Shown piece by piece: positions 9,412 to 18,253 of a DNA stretch of 64,000 nt. This DNA comes from Sphingobacteriales bacterium (lineage in GTDB: Bacteria; Bacteroidota; Bacteroidia; Chitinophagales; JADIYW01). Below the pieces are notes generated by a model. It was not told where the DNA came from and did not search any database. It saw only the letters and a list, made by a program, of their open reading frames with translations. Positions within the stretch are counted from its first letter, which is position 1; each line of letters begins with the position of its first letter. Location: positions 1 through 64,000 of the forward strand of contig JADKIQ010000006.1 in the NCBI GenBank assembly GCA_016721245.1, in the 5' to 3' direction. The translations under genes and the position numbers were made by a program.

Positions 9412-10482
9412 ATGTTAGACAAGTTAGAACTTATTTTCTTCAGATATAAAGATTTGGAATCGCAGCTCGGTGATCCTGGTGTGGTGAGCGATATGCAAAA
9501 ATTCAAGAAAACATCTAAAGAATACAAAGATTTAGAACCGATTGTAAATGCCTATCTGGAATATAAAAATTTGATGTCTAACATAGACTTCAATAAACAG
9601 GTATTAGCGGAAGAAAAGGATGCAGAAATGCGGGAGATGGCTAAAGCGGAACTGGATGAGCAACAAGAACAATTACCAAAACTGGAGGATGATATCCGTT
9701 TTCTGCTAATTCCGAAAGATCCCGAAGATGATAAAAACGCCATTCTGGAGATTCGTGCAGGAACGGGCGGCGACGAGGCCAGTATTTTTGCAGGTGACTT
9801 GTTGCGCATGTATTTAAAATACTGCGAAAGTAAGGGCTGGACAACCGAAATCATGAATGAAAACGCCGGAACTGCCGGAGGGTTTAAAGAGGTAGTGGTG
9901 GAAGTGACAGGAGAAGGCGTGTATGGCGTTTTGAAATATGAATCCGGAGTACATCGTGTGCAGCGTGTGCCGGAAACAGAATCGCAGGGACGTGTACACA
10001 CATCGGCGGCATCCGTTGCCGTACTGCCGGAAGCAGACGAAGTAGACGTGGAAATAAACATGGCGGATATCCGCAAAGATGTATATCGTGCATCGGGTGC
10101 GGGTGGGCAGCACGTTAACAAAACGGAATCTGCCGTGCGCTTAACGCATATTCCAACGGGCACGATTGCAGAGTGCCAGGATGGCCGTTCGCAGCATAAA
10201 AACTACGAAAGTGCTATGAAAGTATTGCGTACGCGTTTGTACGAAAAAGCACTCGCGGTACATAATGAAGCTATTGCCAAACAACGTAAAACATTAGTTT
10301 CTACCGGCGACAGAAGTGCCAAAATCAGAACTTATAATTATCCGCAGGGGCGCGTTACCGATCACCGCATCAATTTAACGATGTATAATCTGGGTGAAAT
10401 TATGAACGGGGATTTACAATCCATCATCGACAAACTCAACTTTGAGGAAAACGCAGAGAAGCTGAAAGTTGGCGGTTTGTAA
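9412..10482 (+). CDS. prfA: Peptide chain release factor 1
   Basis: This 356-residue class I release factor carries the GGQ motif (residues 231-233), which triggers peptidyl-tRNA hydrolysis in the 50S peptidyl-transferase centre. It also has a P-E-T tripeptide (187-189) in the P-x-T position that RF1 uses to read UAA and UAG. The N-terminal helical domain, the GTGGDEASIFAGDLLRMY segment and the C-terminal NYPQGRVTDHRIN are all family-typical. Length is normal. PrmC, the GGQ methylase often adjacent elsewhere, is not next to it. It converges with recO. Confidence 0.97.
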   Translation: MLDKLELIFFRYKDLESQLGDPGVVSDMQKFKKTSKEYKDLEPIVNAYLEYKNLMSNIDFNKQVLAEEKDAEMREMAKAELDEQQEQLPKLEDDIRFLLIPKDPEDDKNAILEIRAGTGGDEASIFAGDLLRMYLKYCESKGWTTEIMNENAGTAGGFKEVVVEVTGEGVYGVLKYESGVHRVQRVPETESQGRVHTSAASVAVLPEADEVDVEINMADIRKDVYRASGAGGQHVNKTESAVRLTHIPTGTIAECQDGRSQHKNYESAMKVLRTRLYEKALAVHNEAIAKQRKTLVSTGDRSAKIRTYNYPQGRVTDHRINLTMYNLGEIMNGDLQSIIDKLNFEENAEKLKVGGL

Positions 10483-10487
10483 TCAAA

Positions 10488-10519
10488 CGTCATCGCAAGG
10501 AACGAAGTGGTCTGTTCAA
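10488..10519 (+). repeat. Half copy of the dispersed palindrome
   Basis: CGTCATCGCAAGGAACGAAG, continuing TGGTCTGTTCAA, aligns with the left arm seen at 41489 and 58297 (CGTCATTGCGAGGyACGAAG, then CAATCTGTTCAA) with several substitutions. No right arm is found. It sits directly after the prfA stop. Confidence 0.6.
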
Positions 10520-10553
10520 TATACCCTAATTTAACTCCACAGGCTGCCTCCCT

Positions 10554-10612
10554 CCCCCCCCTTCTTTTAAATAAAAAAAAAAAAAATAATTACCCACGGC
10601 GCTGGGGGGGGG
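10554..10612. repeat. C8 / A14 / G9 homopolymer cluster between convergent genes
   Basis: Runs of eight C, fourteen A and nine G lie within 59 bases between prfA and recO, very unlike the rest of the window. The C and G runs could pair across the A-rich loop, giving a hairpin that might end transcription from either side. Run lengths may be inexact, since these are sites where sequencing often fails. Confidence 0.6.
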
Positions 10613-10618
10613 TTGAAT

Positions 10619-11338
10619 TCATCTCAGCACTTCACTCAGCACAGCCGGAGATTTCAAATCTGAAAAATCGGCAATGTGCCAGCGGAAATACAGTAGCATT
10701 TTATCAAGTAAAATTTTCCGTTCGGCACCCGTTAGCTTCAATTCATTTTTCTCATAATAGACGGCCATCATTTTTTTGAGCATGTCTGTTTCTCGTGCGT
10801 CCAGCACATTGGTGGAGCGTATCGAGTCTTCAAAGCGTCCGGTTTCCAGATTAAAATAAGTGCCGTTCAGAATATTTTGCAAAGAAGGTTCAAACCCTAA
10901 AATGCTGGCAGTCTCCAGCAAAAAGAATAACGGTTTATTTTCTATGCTGTCGGTTTCCTTGTCTAGTTCCGTTAAGAACATAGTGAGGTAGTTGTACAAT
11001 CGCTCATTTACTTCATGCTCTTTCACACATTTTGAAATCAATTCAATACAAAAAATGGCAACGCTTTGTTTGGCAAAATCCGACTGCATATTCTTATAAA
11101 TATAGCTGGTCGTGTATTCTTTAATGCGGTTCAGGTTGCGTTGTTCTTTCAGGTAAATCTCCAGATTCAGCATGTTTAACGGTTGCAGAATATTACCTTT
11201 CTGCTTGTTTTTACTGCTACGAATACCCTGTAACATAAAACTGAGTACTCCATGTTTTTTGGTAAAAATGGTAGCGATAACACTCGATTCGGAGTATCTG
11301 GTAGTTTTAAGAACGATGCCTTCGGTTTTATCGAGCAT
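10619..11338 (-). CDS. recO: DNA repair protein RecO
   Basis: The 239-residue protein has the RecO architecture: an N-terminal OB fold (KTEGIVLKTTRYSESSVIAT to about residue 80, including GVLSFMLQGIRSSKNK) and a helical C-terminal domain. RecO works with RecR to load RecA on gapped DNA covered by SSB. The zinc-binding Cys cluster seen in some RecO proteins is absent, as in many Bacteroidota homologues. It converges with prfA across a homopolymer-rich gap. Confidence 0.9.
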   Translation of the reverse strand: MLDKTEGIVLKTTRYSESSVIATIFTKKHGVLSFMLQGIRSSKNKQKGNILQPLNMLNLEIYLKEQRNLNRIKEYTTSYIYKNMQSDFAKQSVAIFCIELISKCVKEHEVNERLYNYLTMFLTELDKETDSIENKPLFFLLETASILGFEPSLQNILNGTYFNLETGRFEDSIRSTNVLDARETDMLKKMMAVYYEKNELKLTGAERKILLDKMLLYFRWHIADFSDLKSPAVLSEVLR

Positions 11339-11449
11339 ACCGTAAATATAAATTTAAACAATTCAAAAGGAAGAAAATGTTAATGGATTATTCAAAAAAT
11401 GATGCCATTTTAAGAAACATTTGTATCTTTATTGTACTAATTATTAATC

Positions 11450-11668
11450 ATGAGAAAAAATGCACCTTTCCTTATACTGTTGATTTTAGTTTCAATAGTT
11501 GCAACTTCTTGTAATAAGACCTGGTACTGTGTTTGTTCCACAGCTGGAGTTCAGCAATCTTCAACACCAATAACTTCACTTGGTAAAATGGGCGCAAAAA
11601 ACGTTTGTGACGGTTATCAGGAACAAAATAACAGAAATGGTTCAAGAGAGATTTGTGTTATAAAGTAA
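11450..11668 (+). CDS. Small lipoprotein, unknown function
   Basis: This is a 72-residue product with a hydrophobic signal sequence and lipobox ATSC (Cys about residue 21). The mature part is short and Cys-containing (WYCVC, NVCDGYQ, REICVI), so disulfides are possible. No family is recognised. It is followed on the opposite strand by another small ORF. The organisation resembles the many orphan small lipoproteins of Bacteroidota. Confidence 0.55.
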   Translation: MRKNAPFLILLILVSIVATSCNKTWYCVCSTAGVQQSSTPITSLGKMGAKNVCDGYQEQNNRNGSREICVIK

Positions 11669-11673
11669 GCTAC

Positions 11674-11770
11674 TTATTTTTTTCTTTCTTCAAATTTTTT
11701 AAACAGAATATATCCTGCCGCAATTCCCAGCGGTAAAAAAAATAATTAATCCGAGTGATACGATTCCCAT
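11674..11770 (-). CDS. Tiny membrane protein (31 aa), one homopolymer frameshift
   Basis: Read leftward, an ATG opens MGIVSLGLIIF. After an eight-base T run the +1 frame continues LPLGIAAGYILFKKFEERKK and a stop. Shortening the run by one T gives a continuous 31-residue protein with one transmembrane helix and a basic tail. The match of a hydrophobic segment to a charged end in the shifted frame supports a real gene with a consensus indel. Function is unknown. Confidence 0.4.
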
Positions 11771-11781
11771 TTTTTGTTTAA

Positions 11782-12231
11782 TTAGATATCAACTTTTATG
11801 AGATAGATATGATTGTTTCTTGTTGCCGATTTTCCTTCGTGAATTATATTTGTAATCCCAGTGGAGCAACCACATTTACCGCATGAAGTTTCAGTAGTTA
11901 TACTTAAGGTGTCTGAAATAGCAGGTTTGGTGAAAATGATAATTTTTGAATTACTATAAAATTGACCAAACTCTAATGGCGAAAACCTGAAAAATGAATC
12001 GCTACCCGAATAGCTCAATACAGATGAATACTGCATTTCTCGGTTTTGTAATGTAGAAAAAATCAGGATACTGTCTTTGTTAAAATCAGTATGATTTAGA
12101 AATAAATCTTTATTACTATTGTCTACAAGCCTGAATTCTAAAAAATCATCAGACGGGGAATCACAAACAACACATCCGGAAATCAGAAATAAAGAAATTC
12201 CGTAATAAATCAAAAGTATCTTAGTACTCAT
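11782..12231 (-). CDS. Lipoprotein of unknown function
   Basis: 149 residues with a signal peptide and lipobox LISGC (Cys about residue 20). The mature part is beta-rich, with a late Cys cluster CGKCGC (about residues 116-121) that might bind a metal or form disulfides. No family is recognised. Its start lies 11 bases beyond the stop of the upstream aminopeptidase P gene, so it is probably co-transcribed leftward with it. Confidence 0.6.
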   Translation of the reverse strand: MSTKILLIYYGISLFLISGCVVCDSPSDDFLEFRLVDNSNKDLFLNHTDFNKDSILIFSTLQNREMQYSSVLSYSGSDSFFRFSPLEFGQFYSNSKIIIFTKPAISDTLSITTETSCGKCGCSTGITNIIHEGKSATRNNHIYLIKVDI

Positions 12232-12242
12232 AATTTGAAATC

Positions 12243-13532
12243 TTAGCTATTCATCAAGTCTTCAATTTCTTCCACTTCTACCGGAATATCAGCCATTAAA
12301 TCCACAATACCGTTTTCTGTAATCAGGATGTCGTTTTCAATACGGATGCCGAGTTTTTCCTCGGGAATATAAATACCCGGCTCGCACGTAAATACATTGC
12401 CCACCTGCATAGGTGCATAACGATTGCCGATATCATGCACATCAATGCCCAAAAAGTGCGAAGTGCCGTGCATGAAGTATTTCTTGTATAAAGGATTCTC
12501 TTTGTCTTGTTTGGCCACCTCGTTCTTATCCAGCAAGCCTAATCCTATCAATTCAGCTTCCATGATGTTGCCCACTTCTTTGTTGTAGTCGGCTAAAATG
12601 GCACCTGGTTTCAGCATGGTTTTTGCCTGTTTCATGACCCGTAAAACCGCATTGTAAACATCTTTTTGTCGTTGGGAGAATCGACCATTTACCGGAATGG
12701 TTCTGGTTAAATCGGCAGCGTAGTTGGCATATTCAGCACCAAAATCCATCAGAAGTAAATCACCATCCATGCAAACTCTGTTGTTCTCTATATAATGCAA
12801 CACACAGGCACTGTAACCACTGGCTATTATGGGCGTGTAGGCATGTCCGTTGCCGCGCTGACGAATAAACTCGTGAATGATTTCCGCTTCCACTTCATAT
12901 TCCATGACGCCCGGTTTCACAAATTTGAGCACGCGTTTGAAGGCATCTCGGGTGATATTGCACGCACGTTGCATCAGTTCTATTTCCACGGGATGCTTTA
13001 CACTGCGCAGTTTCGCCATAATCGGTCCGAGTCGTTTGATTTCATGTGCCGGATAGTTGTATTTCAGTTCATTGGCAAAACGGATATCTTTGTATGGTAC
13101 CTGATTTTCACTTCTATCGTTTTCATTGAGATTTATAAAAACACGGTCACAATAAGTCATGAGACTTTTCAGTGCCGGTTCGAAACTTTCTTCCCAGAAG
13201 ATTTGCTGCATACCCGATGCTTCACGAGCTTCCGCCATGGTATATTTATGTCCTTCCCAAACGGCAATCACTTCATTCGTTTTTCGTAAAAATAAAGCTT
13301 CACGATACAGCGGGTTCGGGCAGTCCGGGTAAATAACTAAGATGGTTTTTTCCTGATCGATGCCGCTTAACCAGAATAAATCAGGATTCTGACGGAATAC
13401 GAACGCCTGATCTGCACTGCGCGGCATTTCATCGCTGGCAAATAAAATGGCCATGGAATTCGGCGGCAATTCAGCAATAAATTTCTTGCGGTTATCAATA
13501 AAAAGCTGAGAATTGATGGCAGTGTATTTCAT
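12243..13532 (-). CDS. pepP: Xaa-Pro aminopeptidase (aminopeptidase P)
   Basis: This 429-residue M24B peptidase removes an N-terminal residue preceding proline. It has the N-terminal AMP_N domain (to about residue 140) and the pita-bread catalytic domain. The five metal ligands expected for a dinuclear Mn centre are present: D263, D274, H359, E384 and E399. The HGTSHFLGIDVHDIG and RIEND motifs are intact. Length matches E. coli PepP. It is cytoplasmic, with no signal peptide. The downstream lipoprotein gene follows after 11 bases. Confidence 0.93.
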   Translation of the reverse strand: MKYTAINSQLFIDNRKKFIAELPPNSMAILFASDEMPRSADQAFVFRQNPDLFWLSGIDQEKTILVIYPDCPNPLYREALFLRKTNEVIAVWEGHKYTMAEAREASGMQQIFWEESFEPALKSLMTYCDRVFINLNENDRSENQVPYKDIRFANELKYNYPAHEIKRLGPIMAKLRSVKHPVEIELMQRACNITRDAFKRVLKFVKPGVMEYEVEAEIIHEFIRQRGNGHAYTPIIASGYSACVLHYIENNRVCMDGDLLLMDFGAEYANYAADLTRTIPVNGRFSQRQKDVYNAVLRVMKQAKTMLKPGAILADYNKEVGNIMEAELIGLGLLDKNEVAKQDKENPLYKKYFMHGTSHFLGIDVHDIGNRYAPMQVGNVFTCEPGIYIPEEKLGIRIENDILITENGIVDLMADIPVEVEEIEDLMNS

Positions 13533-13624
13533 AAAATATTTGTAGAATTATAGAATGGTTAATTACAGAATAAAGGTATAAAAATATTCTGCAATTCTGT
13601 AATTCATTAACTCAACAATTCAAC

Positions 13625-14281
13625 TTAAGCTCTCGCCATCTGCTTATTGATATCTTTTAGGTGTTTTTTGATTTCTTCGTTTTTCACCTTCAATAAATTG
13701 GCGCGGCGTAAGTATTCTTTCGCCACTTTTATCTCTCTGCGTTGCGCATAGATAGTACAGATTTGTAGATATGCGGTTGCTAAATTATCATCATCCGGCA
13801 ACCCTTTTTGTACGGCTATTTTTAAATTTTTCAAAGCTTCTTTGCTGTCGCCTTTTTGCAAAGCAATGCCACCCAATTGTAAATAAGAAACGCCTTCCTG
13901 AGAAGATCCCAGCATGTCACTTTTGTTGGCTAAGCTTTTACGAATATTCGCTTCTGCAGCATCCAAATCCTGATTTGCCATATCGAAATTAGATTGCAGC
14001 ATGTAATAACCTTGACGAACAGGTTTAATGAGTAATTTCGGAAACTTAATCCAGCTCATCACTTCTTTGGCACCATCAATATCACCGGCTTCTACTTTCT
14101 TTTGTAGGTAACGCATGGGGCCGATAAAGATATCAAATGCAATAACGGATACAGATATAAGATATAGTAAGATGGACCATTGCCAACCTTTGTGCACAAA
14201 AATGTGCAATAAAATGCCAATAGCTAATACTACAAAAGAAGCATAAAAACGATATTTGACAAATAATTTCTGGAAATCCAT
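13625..14281 (-). CDS. Membrane-anchored TPR protein
   Basis: 218 residues: two N-terminal transmembrane helices (about 13-28 and 33-52) followed by a helical region with tetratricopeptide-like pairs (for example QLGGIALQKGDSKEALKNLK and AEANIRKSLANKSDM). The basic C-terminus ends INKQMARA. TPR domains usually mediate protein-protein contact; a partner cannot be named. It is preceded by a well-formed Bacteroidota promoter. Confidence 0.6.
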   Translation of the reverse strand: MDFQKLFVKYRFYASFVVLAIGILLHIFVHKGWQWSILLYLISVSVIAFDIFIGPMRYLQKKVEAGDIDGAKEVMSWIKFPKLLIKPVRQGYYMLQSNFDMANQDLDAAEANIRKSLANKSDMLGSSQEGVSYLQLGGIALQKGDSKEALKNLKIAVQKGLPDDDNLATAYLQICTIYAQRREIKVAKEYLRRANLLKVKNEEIKKHLKDINKQMARA

Positions 14282-14300
14282 AATTTTTTTAATTGAGATG

Positions 14301-14331
14301 CAAAAATAGGTGTTTTAGCACTAAGTAACAA
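14301..14331 (-). promoter_or_regulatory. Bacteroidota-type promoter of the TPR membrane protein
   Basis: On the minus strand TTG is followed after exactly 20 bases by TATTTTTG, matching the -33 and -7 consensus, and then the ATG about 20 bases on. The upstream part lies inside a phrase-like AAGTAATAAG repeat. Confidence 0.65.
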
Positions 14332-14360
14332 GTAATAAGTTTTAAGTAAAATATTACCGA

Positions 14361-17066
14361 TTAAAATGCAGGCGAGAAACTGATGGTCCAGCGGAATTTT
14401 TTGATGTTGGGCTCGTTCAGTTGTGTCAACCTCCAGCTAAAATCAACCCGCACTAGTTTCAGGATGTTTTCAATACCAAAACCAATTTCTGCGTAAAATC
14501 CGTTTAGGCCTTTTAAATCAGCAGGCAAATCTGAAAAGGAAACTTTTTTCGGATCAAGGCTTGATACAGCCATTTTTGTGGTGAAGACTTCCCGTAAGCC
14601 TAATTTTTTCCATCCGGGAATTTTATTGAAGAAAAATCCGTCGAAATGATGTTCAATCATCAACGTCAGTTGCTGGTCGGCGATGAATTCGGTCTCCAGC
14701 ATGTTAGAAAAACGTTCTTTATTGTACATGAAAGACTCATTTCCTGAGTGAATATGCAGCAATGGATAAGGTGCGGAGCCAAATAATTTAGTACCCACCA
14801 AACGTATATTGGTATGTCCTATCGGTGAAGGCAGACGCTCGTCCATGATTAATTCCATCTTGTGGAAATTAAAATCACTGCCCAGTTTTTTGGCGCTGAA
14901 AACATAGGTAAAATTGAAGCGTGGTAATTTCCCTTTCAGGAACCGAACACGCTCACTTCCTTGTAAAAATTTGGCACCCGGTGTATAAACGATATTGATT
15001 CCCGGAGAGAAGATGCTGAATTTGCTTATTCTGTCAGTATCACCCAGACCATCTGTTTTTATAAATTCAATTCTGCCGGGAATGGTTTGATAAATTTTAT
15101 AGCTGAAATTTAAGGTGGTTGTAAAATTAGGAACCCACTCTCTCATATAAGAAAGGCGGGCATCTTTTAAATATACCAGATCGGAAATGGCATTCCTTCG
15201 CAGAAGAGACATGTAAATAAAGTCATAACTCAAACCGCCATTGTTCAATGTAAAACGTTGATAGTCGTCTTTGTACGATAAAGTAATACTGTGTTTTTTG
15301 TCTTTTTTATCAGGTAAGTTAATACTTAATGCCGCTCCATATTTAAAACGTTTGTCTCTGATACCATAAGCGCCATATACATTCCAGTTTACCCATTTTC
15401 CAATGCGCCAGTTATTTCTCAAGTTTACTCTTAAGCGCACCCCTTCTCTGTCATTCCAGGTGACTAATTGATACAGATTTCCGTATTCTAATGTTTTAGT
15501 TTTATAATATCCGCTTGCAAAAAAACTACCAATGCCCGACATAGCTTTGTAGAAGCGTGTTTTTTTTAAAGAGTCAATTAAGAAGTATACTTTTCCTTCC
15601 TGAAGAGAAAGAGAATCATGTCGTCTAACTGTCCAGAATGAATCTGATTTTCTGCGGTAATCTTTCAGCAGAATGGTATTTTCCTGTCTTAAAATAGTGT
15701 CGGCGATAGGTTGGTCGACTTGAATGTCTTTTCGGTGCAGATATCTTGCAATTCGCACACTTTTCGCTTTCTTACGTTTGGTAATCGCAACATTGGTGCT
15801 GCGCGATTCTTCATTTTTAAACCAGCCTTTTCCGGTATTTTCAAAGCCCTGTTTCAGTGAGAAATCATTGATAAAATTGATATTGGATCGTTTGTCGATA
15901 GTCAGTTCAATTTTTGAAATTGCGAAAGAAGAATCGCGGATAGTTGCCTTTCCGTTAAACAATAAATCAGATTTGCTTTTCGGAACAAATGCAAGATTGT
16001 AAATCCATACGCTGTCGCGCACAACAATGGTGTCTATTGCAATGATGCTATCGGTGACGTGCATAGTATCAATTCTTACAGAAGATAAAATTTGCGAACT
16101 GTCTGTTGTATTTACGCTGTTTGTTAATCCATTGTTGGCAATGCTGTCACTTAGCTGCTTGCTGATTACAATCGTATCATACTTTATTTTATCAAAGTAA
16201 GTAGTTTTCTTTTTATAGATAAACTTGCTGCTGTCAATTGCTTTATACGTGTCCGCTAATTTCACACTGTCAATCAAATAATAGTTGTAAAGAGCCAAAC
16301 CACCGTCTGCAAAAGGCATCACGAATGTTTTTTCCTGCACAATAGCCTGATTGTCGTAAGCATCAATCTCATCAAAAGCAATATCCAGCAATTCGGAAAA
16401 ACGCAATTGTTCAATCCCGGAAATTTTACTGGCTTTTACAACACTTTTGTTTTTTTTAGGTTCTTTATTGAAATAGTAGTCACTGAGTGTTTCTTTTAAA
16501 ATAAGCGGAATAAATTTGGTGCCTTCTGCCGTAGTATCCTGATTTTCCAGAATAAAGCGGAATGGTTTAAATATTTTCCGTGTTGTTATCTTAGAACTGA
16601 TATTGTACAGAGAAGCAACTGTTTTCTGATATTCTTCATACTGATAAGAATCGTAGGATTTGGGTTTGTTTTCGTCTTTGTGTTTCACCACATTTCTGAA
16701 AATACGAATAGCTACTGTATCTTTTGGAATTTTGTTTCGTTTTGCTTTCACCGTAAACTCTTCCAGCATAAAATTTTCGAGATGCATTTTTACAAAAAAG
16801 GAGTCTTTTATGAAAAAACGCTTTTTTACAATCTCATCTTTATAGCCCAAATAAGAAAAAACAACGGAATCGGTTTTTGCATTGACGGTAAATTCAAACC
16901 TACCACTGTCATCGGTGGTTCCGCCTGATCCGGAACTTATTGAATAATTGACATAAGGAAGCGGTTCTTTCGTTTTGGCATCAATTACAACCCCTTTCAG
17001 CTCGTATTGACCATAAGAAATAAGCGAAACGCAACTAAAGAGTATGTAAAAAAAGATTTTCCGCAC
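14361..17066 (-). CDS. DUF5686 family outer-membrane protein with CarboxypepD_reg-like domain
   Basis: 901 residues. A signal peptide (to about residue 19, SLISYG) is followed by a carboxypeptidase-regulatory-like beta sandwich (ELKGVVIDAKTKEPLPYVNY through FEFTVNAKTDSVVFSYLGYK), then a long domain and a C-terminal beta-barrel region with many alternating strands ending RWTISFSPAF. The architecture fits the Bacteroidota DUF5686 family, thought to be in the outer membrane and related to SusC/TonB-dependent proteins but without a plug. Substrate is unknown. The C-terminal aromatic residue fits beta-barrel assembly signals. Confidence 0.75.
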   Translation of the reverse strand: MRKIFFYILFSCVSLISYGQYELKGVVIDAKTKEPLPYVNYSISSGSGGTTDDSGRFEFTVNAKTDSVVFSYLGYKDEIVKKRFFIKDSFFVKMHLENFMLEEFTVKAKRNKIPKDTVAIRIFRNVVKHKDENKPKSYDSYQYEEYQKTVASLYNISSKITTRKIFKPFRFILENQDTTAEGTKFIPLILKETLSDYYFNKEPKKNKSVVKASKISGIEQLRFSELLDIAFDEIDAYDNQAIVQEKTFVMPFADGGLALYNYYLIDSVKLADTYKAIDSSKFIYKKKTTYFDKIKYDTIVISKQLSDSIANNGLTNSVNTTDSSQILSSVRIDTMHVTDSIIAIDTIVVRDSVWIYNLAFVPKSKSDLLFNGKATIRDSSFAISKIELTIDKRSNINFINDFSLKQGFENTGKGWFKNEESRSTNVAITKRKKAKSVRIARYLHRKDIQVDQPIADTILRQENTILLKDYRRKSDSFWTVRRHDSLSLQEGKVYFLIDSLKKTRFYKAMSGIGSFFASGYYKTKTLEYGNLYQLVTWNDREGVRLRVNLRNNWRIGKWVNWNVYGAYGIRDKRFKYGAALSINLPDKKDKKHSITLSYKDDYQRFTLNNGGLSYDFIYMSLLRRNAISDLVYLKDARLSYMREWVPNFTTTLNFSYKIYQTIPGRIEFIKTDGLGDTDRISKFSIFSPGINIVYTPGAKFLQGSERVRFLKGKLPRFNFTYVFSAKKLGSDFNFHKMELIMDERLPSPIGHTNIRLVGTKLFGSAPYPLLHIHSGNESFMYNKERFSNMLETEFIADQQLTLMIEHHFDGFFFNKIPGWKKLGLREVFTTKMAVSSLDPKKVSFSDLPADLKGLNGFYAEIGFGIENILKLVRVDFSWRLTQLNEPNIKKFRWTISFSPAF

Positions 17067-17221
17067 GATAATAAAGGTATAACAACGTACAAAATTAGAT
17101 ATTAGTTTGCAGCGATGCCGGTAAATTAATTAGTTTAAAGTATTCATAACAAATCATTTGCCAAAAATCAGATAATGGTGCATCTTTTGATAAGATTTCT
17201 TAATATTGGTATGTAATTTAT

Positions 17222-18253
17222 ATGCAACTCAACAAAGAAAAAGCAGATTTTCTGCAAAAAGCAATAGAGGAATGGCAGTCACAGGAACTGCTCTCAGATG
17301 AGCAGGCAGTTCAGTTAAAGCAAAGTATAACGGTACGCAAGTTCGACTGGAAACAAGTTACGGTGTATGCGTTTATCATAGCAGTGGCTTGCGCAGTGTT
17401 GTCTATTATAGTGTTGCTGGCAGATAAACCACTGCGTGCACTCATTGAAAAGTTTACGCAAATCACAGATTTTGGCATCAGCAGTATTCTGACGATTTTT
17501 ACAGGGTTAATTTTCTGGTACACGAAAAGACGATTTGAAAAACATCCGGATACACCGTTCAGTAACAGCAGTTTTTTGCTGTTCGGCGCATTTTTGAGTT
17601 TGGCAATGATATCTTACTGGGCAAAGACATTGCAGGTTTTTCAGCATAATTATGCGTTTATTTTTCTGCTTTCGGCAATTATATATGCGGGATTGGCCGT
17701 GTATTTTAATTCACAAACCATCTGGGTACTGGGTATTCTGATGCTGGCGCTGGCGTTTGGCACGTTTACCGGAAGCAGCGAAGAGCAATTTTTGGGGTTA
17801 AACTTTCCCATGCGGTTTATTCCATTTAGTTTGCTGATATTATCTCTTTTAATGATTTTAAAGAAAAATGAGCGTTTGAAGTCCTTTTACAGGATACATT
17901 ATATTACGGGATTGCTGTTGTTTTATGTGGCATTATGGCTGGTCACTATTTTTGGAAATTACAGCAGCTATGAACGCTGGCTGGAAGTGAAACAGCTTCA
18001 GTTTTTGCTTTGGGATGGCGTGCTGTTTGCGGTAGCTGCCACCGGCATGTATTTCGGTCTGAAACTCAACGATTTCATACTTGGCAACAGTTCGCTGGTA
18101 TTTTTTATCCTGAATCTGGTGACGCGCTACTTTGAGTATTTCTGGCATCCATTACACAAATCCATTTTCTTTATGATTCTGGCATTTATCTTTTGGTTCA
18201 TCGGCAGCCGCGCTGAAAAGTTGTGGAATTTGAAGTTTTTGGAGGAAAAGTAA
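17222..18253 (+). CDS. DUF2157-type multispanning membrane protein
   Basis: 343 residues: a short soluble N-terminal helical segment (LQKAIEEWQSQELLSDEQA) with the acidic-hydrophobic pattern seen before DUF2157, then about nine transmembrane helices. Function is unknown for the family. It converges with the next gene with the two stops directly adjacent, so there is no intergenic space. Confidence 0.6.
   Translation: MQLNKEKADFLQKAIEEWQSQELLSDEQAVQLKQSITVRKFDWKQVTVYAFIIAVACAVLSIIVLLADKPLRALIEKFTQITDFGISSILTIFTGLIFWYTKRRFEKHPDTPFSNSSFLLFGAFLSLAMISYWAKTLQVFQHNYAFIFLLSAIIYAGLAVYFNSQTIWVLGILMLALAFGTFTGSSEEQFLGLNFPMRFIPFSLLILSLLMILKKNERLKSFYRIHYITGLLLFYVALWLVTIFGNYSSYERWLEVKQLQFLLWDGVLFAVAATGMYFGLKLNDFILGNSSLVFFILNLVTRYFEYFWHPLHKSIFFMILAFIFWFIGSRAEKLWNLKFLEEK

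Noticed and set aside
9552..10163. Long open frames antisense to prfA
   Set aside because: They are rich in Ser, Cys and Pro, typical of reverse-strand shadows, and prfA is an unambiguous gene in the other strand.
10507..10779. 90-codon frame over the homopolymer cluster
   Set aside because: It runs through a C8 tract and A14 tract and is antisense to recO for much of its length.
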